Shown: positions 9,020 through 17,477, counted from the stretch's first letter. The stretch: 64,000 nt of DNA from Leifsonia sp. Leaf264 (GCF_001422325.1 NZ_LMMR01000004.1:191752-255751), one strand, 5' to 3'. The notes: generated by a model not told the origin, from the letters alone. Numbers and translations: made by a program.

Positions 9020-9868
9020 ATGACCGGTTCCGCTGAACGCCTGATCTGGACGGCGGATGACGCCAGGGAGTGGATCGCCGTTCCCACGGCATCCGACGAC
9101 AAGTACTCCCGCGGGGTGCTCGGGGTGATCACGGGGTCGCACGACTACCCGGGCGCTGCCGTGCTCGGTGTCGAGGCGGCGGCTCGAACGGGGGTCGGGA
9201 TGATCCGCTACACCGGGCCGAAGGCCGTCGCCGCCGCGGTACTCGCGCGCCGTCCCGAGGTGGTGACGCAGCGGGGGCGCGTGCAGGCCTGGCTCATCGG
9301 CTCGGGGATGAACTCCGGCCGGCGCACCTTCGTGCTCGGCGGGGAGATCCAGCAGGCTCTCGTGCAGGGCCTGCCGGCGGTGCTCGACGCCGGTGCGCTC
9401 GACCTCGTCGCCGACGCGACGGGGCCGACGGTCATCACCCCTCACGCCAGGGAGCTCGCCGGGATCCTCGCCCCGCGGCACATCGGCGCGTCGCTGGAGG
9501 CGATCCAGGCTGATGCAGCCTCCTGGGCGGCCCGGGCGGCCGACGAGTTCGGCGTGACCGTGCTGCTGAAGGGGGCGACGACGCACGTCGCGGCGCCCGG
9601 ATCACCCACTGTCGCCGTTCCGGATGCCCCGGGTTGGCTCGCGACGGCCGGGACGGGCGACGTGCTGGCCGGCATCCTCGGCGCCCTGCTCGCCACCCAC
9701 GCCGTGCGCCTGGCCGATGACCACGGTGACGCGTTGCCGGCGCTCGCCGCCACGGCGTCCTTCCTGCACGCCCGAGCGGCCGAGCTCGCGTCCGGCGGGG
9801 GTCCGATCACGGCGCTCGACGTCGCGGAGAAGGTTCCGGTCGCTGTCGCCGCCCTCCTGAACGACTGA
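9020..9868 (+). CDS. nnrD: ADP-dependent NAD(P)H-hydrate dehydratase
   Basis: Repairs damaged hydrated NADH/NADPH by ATP- or ADP-driven dehydration. The 282-residue protein is the ribokinase-like YjeF C-terminal domain alone, without the NnrE epimerase domain. It shows KYSRGVLGVITGSHDYPGAA near the start, TPHARELAGIL (substrate loop) and the anion-hole motif TAGTGDVLAGILGAL near residue 210. The ATG matches family N-termini (RLIWTADDAREWIAVPTASD). No epimerase gene is visible nearby. Confidence 0.88.
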   Translation: MTGSAERLIWTADDAREWIAVPTASDDKYSRGVLGVITGSHDYPGAAVLGVEAAARTGVGMIRYTGPKAVAAAVLARRPEVVTQRGRVQAWLIGSGMNSGRRTFVLGGEIQQALVQGLPAVLDAGALDLVADATGPTVITPHARELAGILAPRHIGASLEAIQADAASWAARAADEFGVTVLLKGATTHVAAPGSPTVAVPDAPGWLATAGTGDVLAGILGALLATHAVRLADDHGDALPALAATASFLHARAAELASGGGPITALDVAEKVPVAVAALLND

Positions 9869-9899
9869 GTCACGGCATCCGTCGACTGCTCGCCGTCTC

Positions 9900-9928
9900 T
9901 TGGGCGAGTCACAGCCGTCCCATAGGAA
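9900..9928 (+). promoter_or_regulatory. sigma70-like promoter of the FMN-binding lipoprotein cassette
   Basis: TTGGGC (9900-9905), a 17-base spacer and TAGGAA (9923-9928). It predicts a leader of about 75 bases before the GTG at 10012. It is the only promoter seen for the three overlapping genes that follow. Confidence 0.5.
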
Positions 9929-10011
9929 TCATGCATAACGTCGATGACAACCGGGACCGACGGCGTGATCCCGAGCATGTCGCTCCTGACGGGGTGAGGA
10001 GAAGGTGAACC

Positions 10012-10506
10012 GTGAACGCACGCATCGGCAGGACTGCCATCGCACTCGCATCAGGAGCCGTCGTGATCGGCTCCCTCGCCGGATGCGCCACCGACCAGTC
10101 GGCCGAGGCCGACACGGCACCGTCGACTGACGGCGCGGAGTCGACGGCGCCCACGTCACCCTCGACGGGGACGGACTCGACCGGCACTGATGGCGCCGAG
10201 GCCTCATCGAGCAGCTACACCGACGGCGAGTACACGGAGACCGGGGATTACACGACCCCCGGCGGCCAGGAGGACGTCACCGTGACGATCACTCTCGCCG
10301 ACGACATCGTGACGGCGGTGGAGGTGACGGGCTCGGCGACCAGCGGTAATTCGAAGCAGTACCAGAGCGCCTTCATCTCCGGCATCGCGGCCGAGGTCGT
10401 CGGCAAGGACATCGACGACCTCGACGTGTCGAAGGTCGCCGGCTCGTCACTCACCAGCTCCGGCTTCAACGCCGCCCTCGACGCGATCCGCAGCGATGCC
10501 GCCTGA
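10012..10506 (+). CDS. FMN-binding domain lipoprotein (probable covalent flavin carrier)
   Basis: A 164-residue exported lipoprotein. A Sec/lipoprotein signal ends at the lipobox GSLAGC (Cys 25), and a Ser/Thr/Asp/Gly-rich linker (about 26-68) separates the anchor from an FMN_bind-type domain (YTDGEYTETGDYTTPGGQED onward). In this family ApbE attaches FMN to the last Thr/Ser of a D-x-x-(S/T)-G-A-(T/S) motif; the corresponding segment here is KVAGSSLTSSGF, with serines where Ala-Thr is usual. AGGAGAAGG precedes the GTG start. Overlap with apbE and the RnfD-like reductase suggests it accepts electrons outside the membrane. Confidence 0.85.
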   Translation: MNARIGRTAIALASGAVVIGSLAGCATDQSAEADTAPSTDGAESTAPTSPSTGTDSTGTDGAEASSSSYTDGEYTETGDYTTPGGQEDVTVTITLADDIVTAVEVTGSATSGNSKQYQSAFISGIAAEVVGKDIDDLDVSKVAGSSLTSSGFNAALDAIRSDAA

Positions 10507-11362
10507 GCCGGCCGCCCTGGCCTTCGAGGCCATCGGCACGGCCTGGCAGGTCGACACCCTGCATCCGGTGCCGGCCGCGACTGTCGAGCGGATGCACGCC
10601 GTCATCGAGGACTTCGACGCCACCTGGTCGCGCTTCAGGGCCGACTCGCTCGTCGCGTCGGTCGCCCACTCCGCCGGGGAGTGGACCTTCCCGGACGAGG
10701 CGCCCGCCATCGTCGGGCTCTACGCCGATCTGCACGCGGCGACGCGGGGCGCGATGTCGCCGCTCGTCGGCGCGTCGCTCACGCACCTCGGCTACGGCGC
10801 CGGGTATCCGCTCGTCGCCGGTCCCGGAACCCTGGCGAGCCCGTCGTGGGATGCCATGGCCTGGGAGGGCACCCGTCTGAGTACCGACCGTCCGATCGAG
10901 CTCGACATCGGTGCTGCGGGCAAGGGCCTGCTGGTCGACCTCGTGGTCGAACTCCTCGAGGGCGACGGGGTCGAGCAGATCCTGGTCGACGCCGGGGGAG
11001 ACCTGCGCCACTCCGGCGGTGACGCCGTGCGCGTGGCGCTGGAGCATCCCTACGACCCGACGAGGGCCATCGGCATCGCCACCCTCGTCGACGGGGCTCT
11101 GTGCGCCTCGGCCAGCAACCGCCGGGCGTGGGGCTCGGGCCTGCACCACGTGCTGGACGCGCGTACGGGGGCGCCTGTCGATGAGGTCGTCGCCACCTGG
11201 GTCACGGCCGAGACCGCCATGATCGCGGACGCGGTCGCCACGGCCCTGTTCTTCACGGATGCCGACAGCCTCACCCCTCTCTTCTCGTTCGAGTACGTGC
11301 GGATGCTCACCGACGGTCGCGCCGAGATCTCGGCCGGATTCCCCGGGGAGCTGTTTCGATGA
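10496..11362 (+). CDS. apbE: FAD:protein FMN transferase
   Basis: Transfers FMN from FAD onto Thr/Ser of a target protein, most likely the lipoprotein encoded just upstream, whose last 11 bases overlap this start. The 288-residue protein shows FEAIGTAWQV at the N-terminus (family FxxMGTxW), LDIGAAGKGLLVDLV, ILVDAGGDLRHS, and the metal-binding segment ETAMIADAVATALF. It begins directly at the core fold (MPPEPAALAFEA): no signal peptide or lipobox is present, unlike the many ApbE proteins that work outside the membrane. The stop overlaps the next gene by ATGA. Confidence 0.92.
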   Translation: MPPEPAALAFEAIGTAWQVDTLHPVPAATVERMHAVIEDFDATWSRFRADSLVASVAHSAGEWTFPDEAPAIVGLYADLHAATRGAMSPLVGASLTHLGYGAGYPLVAGPGTLASPSWDAMAWEGTRLSTDRPIELDIGAAGKGLLVDLVVELLEGDGVEQILVDAGGDLRHSGGDAVRVALEHPYDPTRAIGIATLVDGALCASASNRRAWGSGLHHVLDARTGAPVDEVVATWVTAETAMIADAVATALFFTDADSLTPLFSFEYVRMLTDGRAEISAGFPGELFR

Positions 11363-12861
11363 GGCGCCTGCTCGACTCCTCCCTCGGACGCGTCTCGGGC
11401 TACAGGCTCATGACGCTCGGCCTCGGCGCGATCGCGATCACGGCGTTCGTGCTCTCGGCCACGGGCCTGCTGTTCTACACGCCCGTGCAACTGGGCGTCA
11501 GCCTCGTCGTCGCCGTCGGATCCGTCGTCGCATCAGGCTGGCTCGCCGGCCGGATCGTCCGGTCTCCGGCCCACCTCGAATCCTCGGTGATCACGGGGCT
11601 GCTTCTGTTCTTCCTGTTCTGGCCATCGGAGGATCCGGCTGCGCTGGGTGTTCTCGCCGTGACCGGCGTGCTGGCGACGGCGTCCAAGTACCTACTCGCC
11701 GTCCGCGGACGACACGTCTTCAACCCGGCGGCGATCGCGGCCGTGATCATCGGGTTCACCCAGCTGGGCTCCTCGGTCTGGTGGGTCGCGAACTCCTACC
11801 TGCTGCCCGTCGTCGCCATCGCCGGCTTCCTCGTGCTCTGGCGCACCCGGCGATTCGCCGTGGCCGGCGTCTTCGTCGCCATCTCGGGTGTGCTCTGCAC
11901 CGGACGACTGATCATCGCCGGGACCGACGCCGGAACCGCGGCCTGGACCGTGCTCGCGTCGTTCCCGATAGTGTTCCTCGCCGCCTTCATGCTGAGCGAG
12001 CCGCTGACGCTCCCACCTCGGCGACGTCAGCAGCTCCTGGTCGCCGCGGTCGTGGGGGTGCTGTTCTCCATCCCGCTCGCGGTCGGGCCGTTCTCGATGA
12101 CCCCGGAGCTCGCCCTGGTGGTCGGCAACGCCGTGGCCTTCGTGTTCGGGCAGCGGCGGGCCGTGCGGCTGCGGCTGGTGGAGGCGCGGCATCCGACTCC
12201 CGACATCGTCGAGTACGTCTTCGCGCCTCTGCGGCCTGTCGTATTCCGGGCCGGGCAGTCGCTCGAGCTGGCGGTGCCGCACCGCCGGGCCGACTCGCGC
12301 GGAACGCGCCGGGTGTTCAGCATCTCCTCGCCGCCGGACGACGCGGATCGCATCACGATCGCCATGCGCATGCCCGAGGTGCCGTCGACGTACAAGCGGG
12401 CCCTCGCGGCACTGGTGCCGGGTTCCGTGGTGCGGGCCACCTCGGTGGGCGGTGACTTCGTGCTGCCGCAGGATCCGTCGGAGCCGGTACTGCTGATCGC
12501 CGGCGGCATCGGCATCACCCCGTTCGCCAGCCAGCTGGCCTCCGACAGCGCGGCCGGGCGCACCCGTGACGTGGTCCTGGTCTACGCGGCCGGGGCGACG
12601 GGGATCGCCTATCGGGAGGTCGTCGCCGCCTCGGGCGCCGAGGTGGTCGTGGTGGGAGAAGCCGCGTCCGCCGAGGTGCCGACGGGATGGGAGGCACGCC
12701 GCGGCCGGGTCGACCACGAGCTGCTGGATGCCGCCGTGCCCGATTGGCGCACCCGTCGTACCTTCGTGTCGGGGTCGCCCGCCATGGTCGACGGCGTGCG
12801 GGCGGCCTTGGCGCGCCGGGGCGGGCGCTCGGTGACGACGGACTCCTTCAGCGGGTACTGA
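11359..12861 (+). CDS. RnfD/NqrB-like membrane domain fused to a ferredoxin-NADP reductase-like domain
   Basis: A 500-residue predicted transmembrane oxidoreductase. Residues 1-275 hold about eight to nine hydrophobic helices with NQR2/RnfD-type marks: KYLLAVRGRHVFNPAAIAAV and AFMLSEPLTLP. Residues 280-500 form a cytosolic FNR-like module, with FAD-binding RRVFSISSPPDDADR, NAD(P)-binding LLIAGGIGITPFASQL and a C-terminal SVTTDSFSGY end. No [2Fe-2S] cysteine cluster and no SGAT flavinylation motif are seen. It probably moves electrons from cytosolic NAD(P)H across the membrane to the FMN lipoprotein. The terminal acceptor is unknown. Confidence 0.87.
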   Translation: MRRLLDSSLGRVSGYRLMTLGLGAIAITAFVLSATGLLFYTPVQLGVSLVVAVGSVVASGWLAGRIVRSPAHLESSVITGLLLFFLFWPSEDPAALGVLAVTGVLATASKYLLAVRGRHVFNPAAIAAVIIGFTQLGSSVWWVANSYLLPVVAIAGFLVLWRTRRFAVAGVFVAISGVLCTGRLIIAGTDAGTAAWTVLASFPIVFLAAFMLSEPLTLPPRRRQQLLVAAVVGVLFSIPLAVGPFSMTPELALVVGNAVAFVFGQRRAVRLRLVEARHPTPDIVEYVFAPLRPVVFRAGQSLELAVPHRRADSRGTRRVFSISSPPDDADRITIAMRMPEVPSTYKRALAALVPGSVVRATSVGGDFVLPQDPSEPVLLIAGGIGITPFASQLASDSAAGRTRDVVLVYAAGATGIAYREVVAASGAEVVVVGEAASAEVPTGWEARRGRVDHELLDAAVPDWRTRRTFVSGSPAMVDGVRAALARRGGRSVTTDSFSGY

Positions 12862-12882
12862 GGGCCGTCGCCCGCAGGCTCG

Positions 12883-13665
12883 TTAGGCCGTGAAGCGTGC
12901 CAGGAACTCACGGGTGCGCGGGTTCTCGGAGTGCTCGAACAGCTGCGCAGGCGGGCCGGCCTCGGCCACCACGCCCTTGTCGAGGAACACCACCCGGTGG
13001 GCGACGTCGCGGGCGAAGGCCATCTCGTGGGTCGCCATCAGGATCGTGGTGCCCCCGCGGCCGAGCTCGCGCACCAGGTCGAGCACCTCGCCGACGAGCT
13101 CCGGGTCGAGGGCGCTGGTGATCTCGTCGAGCAGCAGCAGTTCGGGGTCTGTCGCGATGGCGCGCACGATCGCTGCGCGCTGCTGCTGGCCGCCCGAGAG
13201 CCTGTCGGGGAAGTCGCGGGCCTTGTCGGCGAGGCCGATGTGGCCGAGCAGCTCGAGGCCCCTCTTCTCGGCATCCGCCCGGGAGGACTTGTGGACAGCG
13301 CGGCTCGCGAGGGTGACGTTGTCGAGCACGCTGAGGTGCGGGAACAGGTTGAAGTGCTGGAACACGACGCCGATGCGGGCTCGGATGGCGTCGGGCTTGG
13401 TGTGGGGGTCGCTGATGTCGTCGTCACCGAGGAAGATCTGGCCGTCGTCGATCTGCTCGAGCAGGTTCGCCGTGCGCAACAGGGTCGACTTGCCGGAACC
13501 GCTGGCGCCGATGAGCGCCACGATCTCGTGCCTGTGCACCGTGAGGTCGATGCCGCGCAGCACCTCGTTGCCTTCGAACGACTTGCGGATGCCGACGAGG
13601 CGGAGCACCGGTGCCGAAGCCGGCGCGATCACGTCGACCGTCGACTCCGAATCGGCGGCGCTCAT
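12883..13665 (-). CDS. polar amino-acid ABC transporter, ATP-binding protein
   Basis: A 260-residue ATPase of the GlnQ/HisP class: Walker A IGASGSGKSTLLRT, Q-loop VVFQHFNLFPHLSVLDN, signature LSGGQQQRAAIVRA, Walker B LLLLDEITSALDPELVGEV and the H-loop in MATHEMAFARDV. It drives the permease encoded just upstream, with which it overlaps by ATGA. The start gives an N-terminal extension of about 20 residues (MSAADSESTVDVIAPASAPV) before the ABC core, slightly longer than usual. The family imports glutamate, glutamine, cystine and similar solutes; the exact substrate is unresolved. Confidence 0.92.
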   Translation of the reverse strand: MSAADSESTVDVIAPASAPVLRLVGIRKSFEGNEVLRGIDLTVHRHEIVALIGASGSGKSTLLRTANLLEQIDDGQIFLGDDDISDPHTKPDAIRARIGVVFQHFNLFPHLSVLDNVTLASRAVHKSSRADAEKRGLELLGHIGLADKARDFPDRLSGGQQQRAAIVRAIATDPELLLLDEITSALDPELVGEVLDLVRELGRGGTTILMATHEMAFARDVAHRVVFLDKGVVAEAGPPAQLFEHSENPRTREFLARFTA

Positions 13666-14525
13666 ACGATGCTCCCCATCTGCTCGCGGCGGCGGACCCG
13701 CGCCGTGTACCAGTCGGTGAAGCGGATCATCGGGAGCGCGAGGAGGAAGAACAGGAGTCCAGCGAGGATGTACGGCGTGAAGTTGAAGTACGCCGCAGTC
13801 TCGATCTGGGCCGCGCGCACGGCGTCGACGGCTCCGAGCACCGAGATGAGCCCGACGTCCTTCTGCAGCGCGACGAAGTCGTTCATCAGGGCGGGCGTGA
13901 CCTTGCGCACGGCCTGCGGCAGGATGACACGACGCATGCTCTGGCTGTAGTTGAGGCCGAGCGAGCGGGCCGCGAGGCGCTGCGACGGGTGCACAGCCTC
14001 GATGCCCGCGCGGAACACCTCGGAGACGTAGGCCGAGTAGACGACGACCAGCGCGATGGTTCCCCAGAACTCGGCAGGCATCCTGGGGAAGACGCCGAGG
14101 CCCGGAATGCCGTAGCCGATCACGTACAGCACGATGATGAGCGGCATCCCGCGGAAGAGGTCGGTGTAGCCGGCGGCCAGCGCGCGGAGGGGGAACCAGA
14201 CCGGCCCGCGCAGAGTGCGCACAGTGGCCAGCACGAGGCTGAAGATGCCGACGCCGATGACCGAGTAGACGAGCACGCGCACGTTGAGCCAGAAGCCCTC
14301 GATGACGCGAGGCCACGCTGCGACGGCTACGTCCCAGTTGAAGAAGGTCTCCTGCACCCGGCTCCAGCCGGGGGTGTTCACCACGAAGATCCACACCAGG
14401 ACGGCGAAGACGATCGTGCTCACCACGGCCAGGAGCACGGACCGCGTCGTCTGCTGACGCCGGAATGCCCGGCGACCGAGCTCGATCGAACTCGGCGGCC
14501 GGGCATCGATCCCGGTGGTGCTCAT
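13662..14525 (-). CDS. polar amino-acid ABC transporter, permease (HisM/GlnP class)
   Basis: A 287-residue inner-membrane permease. A cytosolic N-terminus is followed by an isolated helix (about 28-50), then the core domain with GFWLNVRVLVYSVIGVGIFS, TDLFRGMPLIIVLYVIGYG and the EAA-type loop GIEAVHPSQRLAARSLGLNY. One permease gene only, so it is likely a homodimer. The coding order on the minus strand is binding protein, permease, ATPase. A TACTCT hexamer (14538-14533) lies 7 bases before this ATG, so the gene may also be read from an internal leaderless promoter. Confidence 0.92.
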   Translation of the reverse strand: MSTTGIDARPPSSIELGRRAFRRQQTTRSVLLAVVSTIVFAVLVWIFVVNTPGWSRVQETFFNWDVAVAAWPRVIEGFWLNVRVLVYSVIGVGIFSLVLATVRTLRGPVWFPLRALAAGYTDLFRGMPLIIVLYVIGYGIPGLGVFPRMPAEFWGTIALVVVYSAYVSEVFRAGIEAVHPSQRLAARSLGLNYSQSMRRVILPQAVRKVTPALMNDFVALQKDVGLISVLGAVDAVRAAQIETAAYFNFTPYILAGLLFFLLALPMIRFTDWYTARVRRREQMGSIV

Positions 14526-14551
14526 GCGCTACAGAGTACTGGAGCGCCCGA

Positions 14552-15397
14552 TCACTTCAGGACAGGGGCCGTGTCCTCGGAGCCCAGCCACGTCGAGGCG
14601 AGCCGGTCGAGGGTTCCGTCCTCGCGGAGGGCGTCGACGGCCGCGGTGACGTCCTTCGTGAGGGGGCTGTCCTTGGCGAGGACGAGACCGAACTGGTCGC
14701 CGGTCGTGCCCTCGGCCTGTGGGAGCTGGCCGATGATCTTCCCGCCCTCGAGTTCGGCGCCGGTGAGGTAGAAGGCGGTGGGCAGGTCGACGACGATGGC
14801 GTCGACGGTGCCGTTCTGCAGCGCCAGCTTGGCGTCGTCGTTGGAGTTGAAGACCTGCGCCTGCGAATCGGGCTTGATGACGTCTTCCACCGCGGTGAGG
14901 CTGGTGGTTCCGGTCTGGGCTCCGATGGAGAACTTCTTGAGGTCGGCGATCGACGTCGCGCCGGCGGCGGGGGACGTCGCCACGGTGATGACGGTCTGCG
15001 TCGTCTCGTAGTACGGCGAGGAGAAGTCGACGGCCTGCTTGCGCTCGTCGGTGATGGAGAACTGCTGCAGGTTGAAGTCGAAGTCCTTCGGGCCCGGCGC
15101 GATGGCCTCGTCGAAGGTGGAGCGCACCCAGACCACGTCGGAGTCGGCGAAGCCGAGCTGGCCCGCGACGGCGTAGGCGACGGCGGACTCGAAGCCCTCA
15201 CCGGATTCGGGCTTGTCGTCGATGACCCACGGGTAGTACGCCGGCTCCGCGGTGCCGATGGTGAGCTTGCCGTCGGTGACGTAGCCGCTGTCCGATCCCG
15301 AGTCCGACGATGCGCCGGCGCAGCCGCTCAGTGCGACGACACCCGCCGTGACGACTGCGAGTGCGATGGCACGGGTACGGATGCGGCGTAGGGGCAT
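14552..15397 (-). CDS. amino-acid ABC transporter substrate-binding lipoprotein
   Basis: A 281-residue exported lipoprotein. The signal peptide ends at VALSGC, and a short Ser/Gly/Asp linker leads into a type-3 periplasmic-binding fold (GKLTIGTAEPAYYPWVIDD; LKKFSIGAQTGTTSL; NGTVDAIVVDLPTAFYLTG). AGGAG lies 7 bases before the ATG. It is the first gene of the transporter operon. In its fold it resembles glutamine/glutamate or cystine binders; ligand residues cannot be assigned by eye. Confidence 0.92.
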   Translation of the reverse strand: MPLRRIRTRAIALAVVTAGVVALSGCAGASSDSGSDSGYVTDGKLTIGTAEPAYYPWVIDDKPESGEGFESAVAYAVAGQLGFADSDVVWVRSTFDEAIAPGPKDFDFNLQQFSITDERKQAVDFSSPYYETTQTVITVATSPAAGATSIADLKKFSIGAQTGTTSLTAVEDVIKPDSQAQVFNSNDDAKLALQNGTVDAIVVDLPTAFYLTGAELEGGKIIGQLPQAEGTTGDQFGLVLAKDSPLTKDVTAAVDALREDGTLDRLASTWLGSEDTAPVLK

Positions 15398-15555
15398 GGC
15401 TGTCTCCTGGCGAGAATCGAGGGGGGTCTCCAGCTTGCCGCATCCGTCGGATCCCGATGACGAATCGCGTCCTCCTGTGACACAAGTGATATCGAAGGGC
15501 GGTCGACGGTGGAGCGTGGCGGCGATGGCTGTCCTGCCCGGGCGGATGCGGCGGA

Positions 15556-15561
15556 TAGCAT
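15556..15561 (+). promoter_or_regulatory. -10 box of a leaderless GT87 gene
   Basis: TAGCAT lies 7 bases before the ATG at 15569. It favours this ATG over the in-frame ATG at 15560, which overlaps the box itself. Confidence 0.45.
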
Positions 15562-15568
15562 GAGCGCC

Positions 15569-16990
15569 ATGGCCGGCCTTTCCGCATCCGTCGCTCCGCC
15601 GGCTCCCTCCCGGACTCTGCGCAGGGTGCTCGGCAACCGCATCGCCCTGTGGGCGGCGTTCGTCGTCGTGCAGGCCGTGCTGGTCTGGCTGGCGCTGACC
15701 GGCCCGGGTCTGCCTCTCGGCGACGTGACGCTGGTGTACACGACGTGGATGCGCACCATCGACCTCAGCGGGTACGTCGTCGGCATCGACGGCCCGTTCG
15801 TGTATCCGATCCTGGCCATCGTGCCGATGGCGCTGGCCGCGCTGCTCGGCTTCGACCTGTATGTGTACACCTGGCTGGGTCTCATCGTGCTGCTGAACGC
15901 CGGTGCCTTCGCCGTGCTCATCGGCCTGCACCGGGGCCCGGTGACCCGCTTCGTGCCCGCCTGGTGGTGGCTGGCGTTCCTGGTGCTGCTCGGTCCCATC
16001 GCCGTCGGCCGTATCGATGCCGTCACGGTGCCCATAGCCCTCGTCGCCGTGCTCCTCGTCGCCGGTCGGCCGCGACTGGGTGCTGTGCTGCTGGCTGTGG
16101 CGACCTGGATCAAGGTGTGGCCGGCCGCCATCATCGCCGCGCTCATCATCGCCTCCCGCGAGCGGGTGCGCATAGCCGTCGCGGCTCTCGGCACGAGCGT
16201 GCTGATCGTCGTCATCAGCCTGGTGCTCGGAAGCGGCTGGAACGTGTTCAGCTTCATCACCGAGCAGACCGGTCGCGGCCTGCAGATCGAGGCGCCGGTG
16301 AGCACCTTCTGGATGTGGCAGGCTGCAGCCGGCAGCTCCACCTCCTGGGTGTACTACGACCACGACATCCTCACTTACCAGGTCAGCGGCCAGGGGACGG
16401 TGTTCGCCAGCGCGATGATGACGCCGCTGCTCGTGCTGGTCGTCGGCGCGATCGTCGCCATCGGCATCCGCTCGCAGCTGCAGGGAGCGTCGTTCGTCGC
16501 CCTGTTCCCCCCGCTCGCACTCGCGCTGGTGACGGCCTTCATCGTGGTGAACAAAGTCGGGTCGCCGCAGTTCATCTGCTGGCTCGCCGTGCCGACGGTC
16601 ATCGGCCTCGTCTACCGCGGCCGAGGCCATCTCGTTCCCGCTGTCATGGTGCTGGCCATGGCCGGACTCACCCAGCTGATCTACCCGTTCCTCTACGACT
16701 GGCTGCTCGTGGCCGACCCGCTGGTGGTGGCCCTGCTGACGCTCCGCAACCTGCTCGAGGTGGCGCTGCTGCTGTGGGCCGTCGTGATGGTGTGGCGGAG
16801 CGGATGCCACGCCGCGGTATCGCGCGCCGTGGCGTCGGACGGCGGGGCTTCGGACGGCGCGGCATCCGACGGCGCGACATCCGACGGCGAGGCTTCGGAC
16901 GGCGCGGAGGGTGCGGATGCCGCGGATGCAGCGGCATCCGGAGCCGAGGTCTGGAAGAGTGGGAGCAGGTCGCCCGACGCGACCGACTGA
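15569..16990 (+). CDS. GT87-type (DUF2029) membrane glycosyltransferase
   Basis: A 473-residue polytopic membrane protein with about ten or more hydrophobic helices. The conserved acidic residue of the GT-C fold is in the first outer loop (GLPLGDVTLVYTTWMRT), and the core carries LAVATWIKVWPAAIIAALII and VNKVGSPQFICWLA, typical of polyprenyl-phosphate-mannose-dependent transferases of this family. Such enzymes elongate mannosylated lipids or wall glycans outside the membrane; the acceptor is unknown. The last 60 residues are an odd Ala-Ser-Asp-Gly repeat tail that follows the final helix. A second ATG at 15560 is possible. Confidence 0.8.
   Translation: MAGLSASVAPPAPSRTLRRVLGNRIALWAAFVVVQAVLVWLALTGPGLPLGDVTLVYTTWMRTIDLSGYVVGIDGPFVYPILAIVPMALAALLGFDLYVYTWLGLIVLLNAGAFAVLIGLHRGPVTRFVPAWWWLAFLVLLGPIAVGRIDAVTVPIALVAVLLVAGRPRLGAVLLAVATWIKVWPAAIIAALIIASRERVRIAVAALGTSVLIVVISLVLGSGWNVFSFITEQTGRGLQIEAPVSTFWMWQAAAGSSTSWVYYDHDILTYQVSGQGTVFASAMMTPLLVLVVGAIVAIGIRSQLQGASFVALFPPLALALVTAFIVVNKVGSPQFICWLAVPTVIGLVYRGRGHLVPAVMVLAMAGLTQLIYPFLYDWLLVADPLVVALLTLRNLLEVALLLWAVVMVWRSGCHAAVSRAVASDGGASDGAASDGATSDGEASDGAEGADAADAAASGAEVWKSGSRSPDATD
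16832..16906 (+). repeat. five tandem 15-base repeats encoding A-S-D-G-x
   Basis: Five consecutive 15-base units, first at 16832 and last ending at 16906, in frame inside the GT87 gene. They read ASDGG, ASDGA, ASDGA, TSDGE, ASDGA. The units alternate between TCGGACGG and TCCGACGG, so they have diverged at the DNA level while the peptide is kept. Confidence 0.85.
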
Positions 16991-17006
16991 GGCTCGGGAG
17001 GCCATC

Positions 17007-17315
17007 ATGCTCGTCGCATTCTCCGTCGCTCCATCGGGAACGGGTCGCTCCGACGGCTCGGTGCATGACGCCGTCGCAGCGGCCGTGCGCATAGTGCGGG
17101 AGTCGGGCCTGCCGAACCAGACCGACTCGATGTTCACGACCATCGAGGGCGAGTGGGACGAGGTGTTCGCCGTCATCAAGGACGCGACGGATGCCGTGGC
17201 CGAGTACGGATCGCGGGTGTCGCTGGTGCTGAAGGCCGACATCCGCCCCGGCTATTCGGGCGAGCTCACCGCGAAGGTCGAGCGCCTCGAGGCCGCGATG
17301 GAGAACGACGGGTAG
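17007..17315 (+). CDS. thiamine-binding protein (MTH1187/YkoF-like, COG0011)
   Basis: A 102-residue single-domain protein with the family opening MLVAFSVAPSGTG, the central LPNQTDSMFTTIEGEWDEVF, and the end VSLVLKADIRPGYSGELTAKV. The family binds thiamine or related ligands in a ferredoxin-like fold; direct function is poorly known. GGGAGG sits 6 bases before the ATG. The following 160 bases to the MFS promoter show no gene. Confidence 0.85.
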   Translation: MLVAFSVAPSGTGRSDGSVHDAVAAAVRIVRESGLPNQTDSMFTTIEGEWDEVFAVIKDATDAVAEYGSRVSLVLKADIRPGYSGELTAKVERLEAAMENDG

Positions 17316-17477
17316 GACCGTTCCTCACCGTTCGTCGCCGCCATCTCCGCTCGCCTACACGTCCCGGCCAGCCAGTCGCCTGACTTCGTCGCATCGGGAC
17401 GGCGCTGACCGCCCAGTGGCGACGAACGTGGGTGGTTCGCGGGAACCGCCCCGGGATCTCGGGCATCAAGCAGCCAG

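Noticed and set aside
12883-14394. A 503-codon frame that seems to fuse an extra domain to the ABC ATPase.
   Set aside because: The extra part is a shifted reading of the permease gene. The ATPase starts at 13665, overlapping the permease stop by ATGA.
14552-17242. An 896-codon minus-strand frame that contains the amino-acid binding protein.
   Set aside because: Only the last 281 residues are real. The upstream part is antisense to the GT87 gene, and the lipoprotein signal with its ribosome site marks the true start at 15397.
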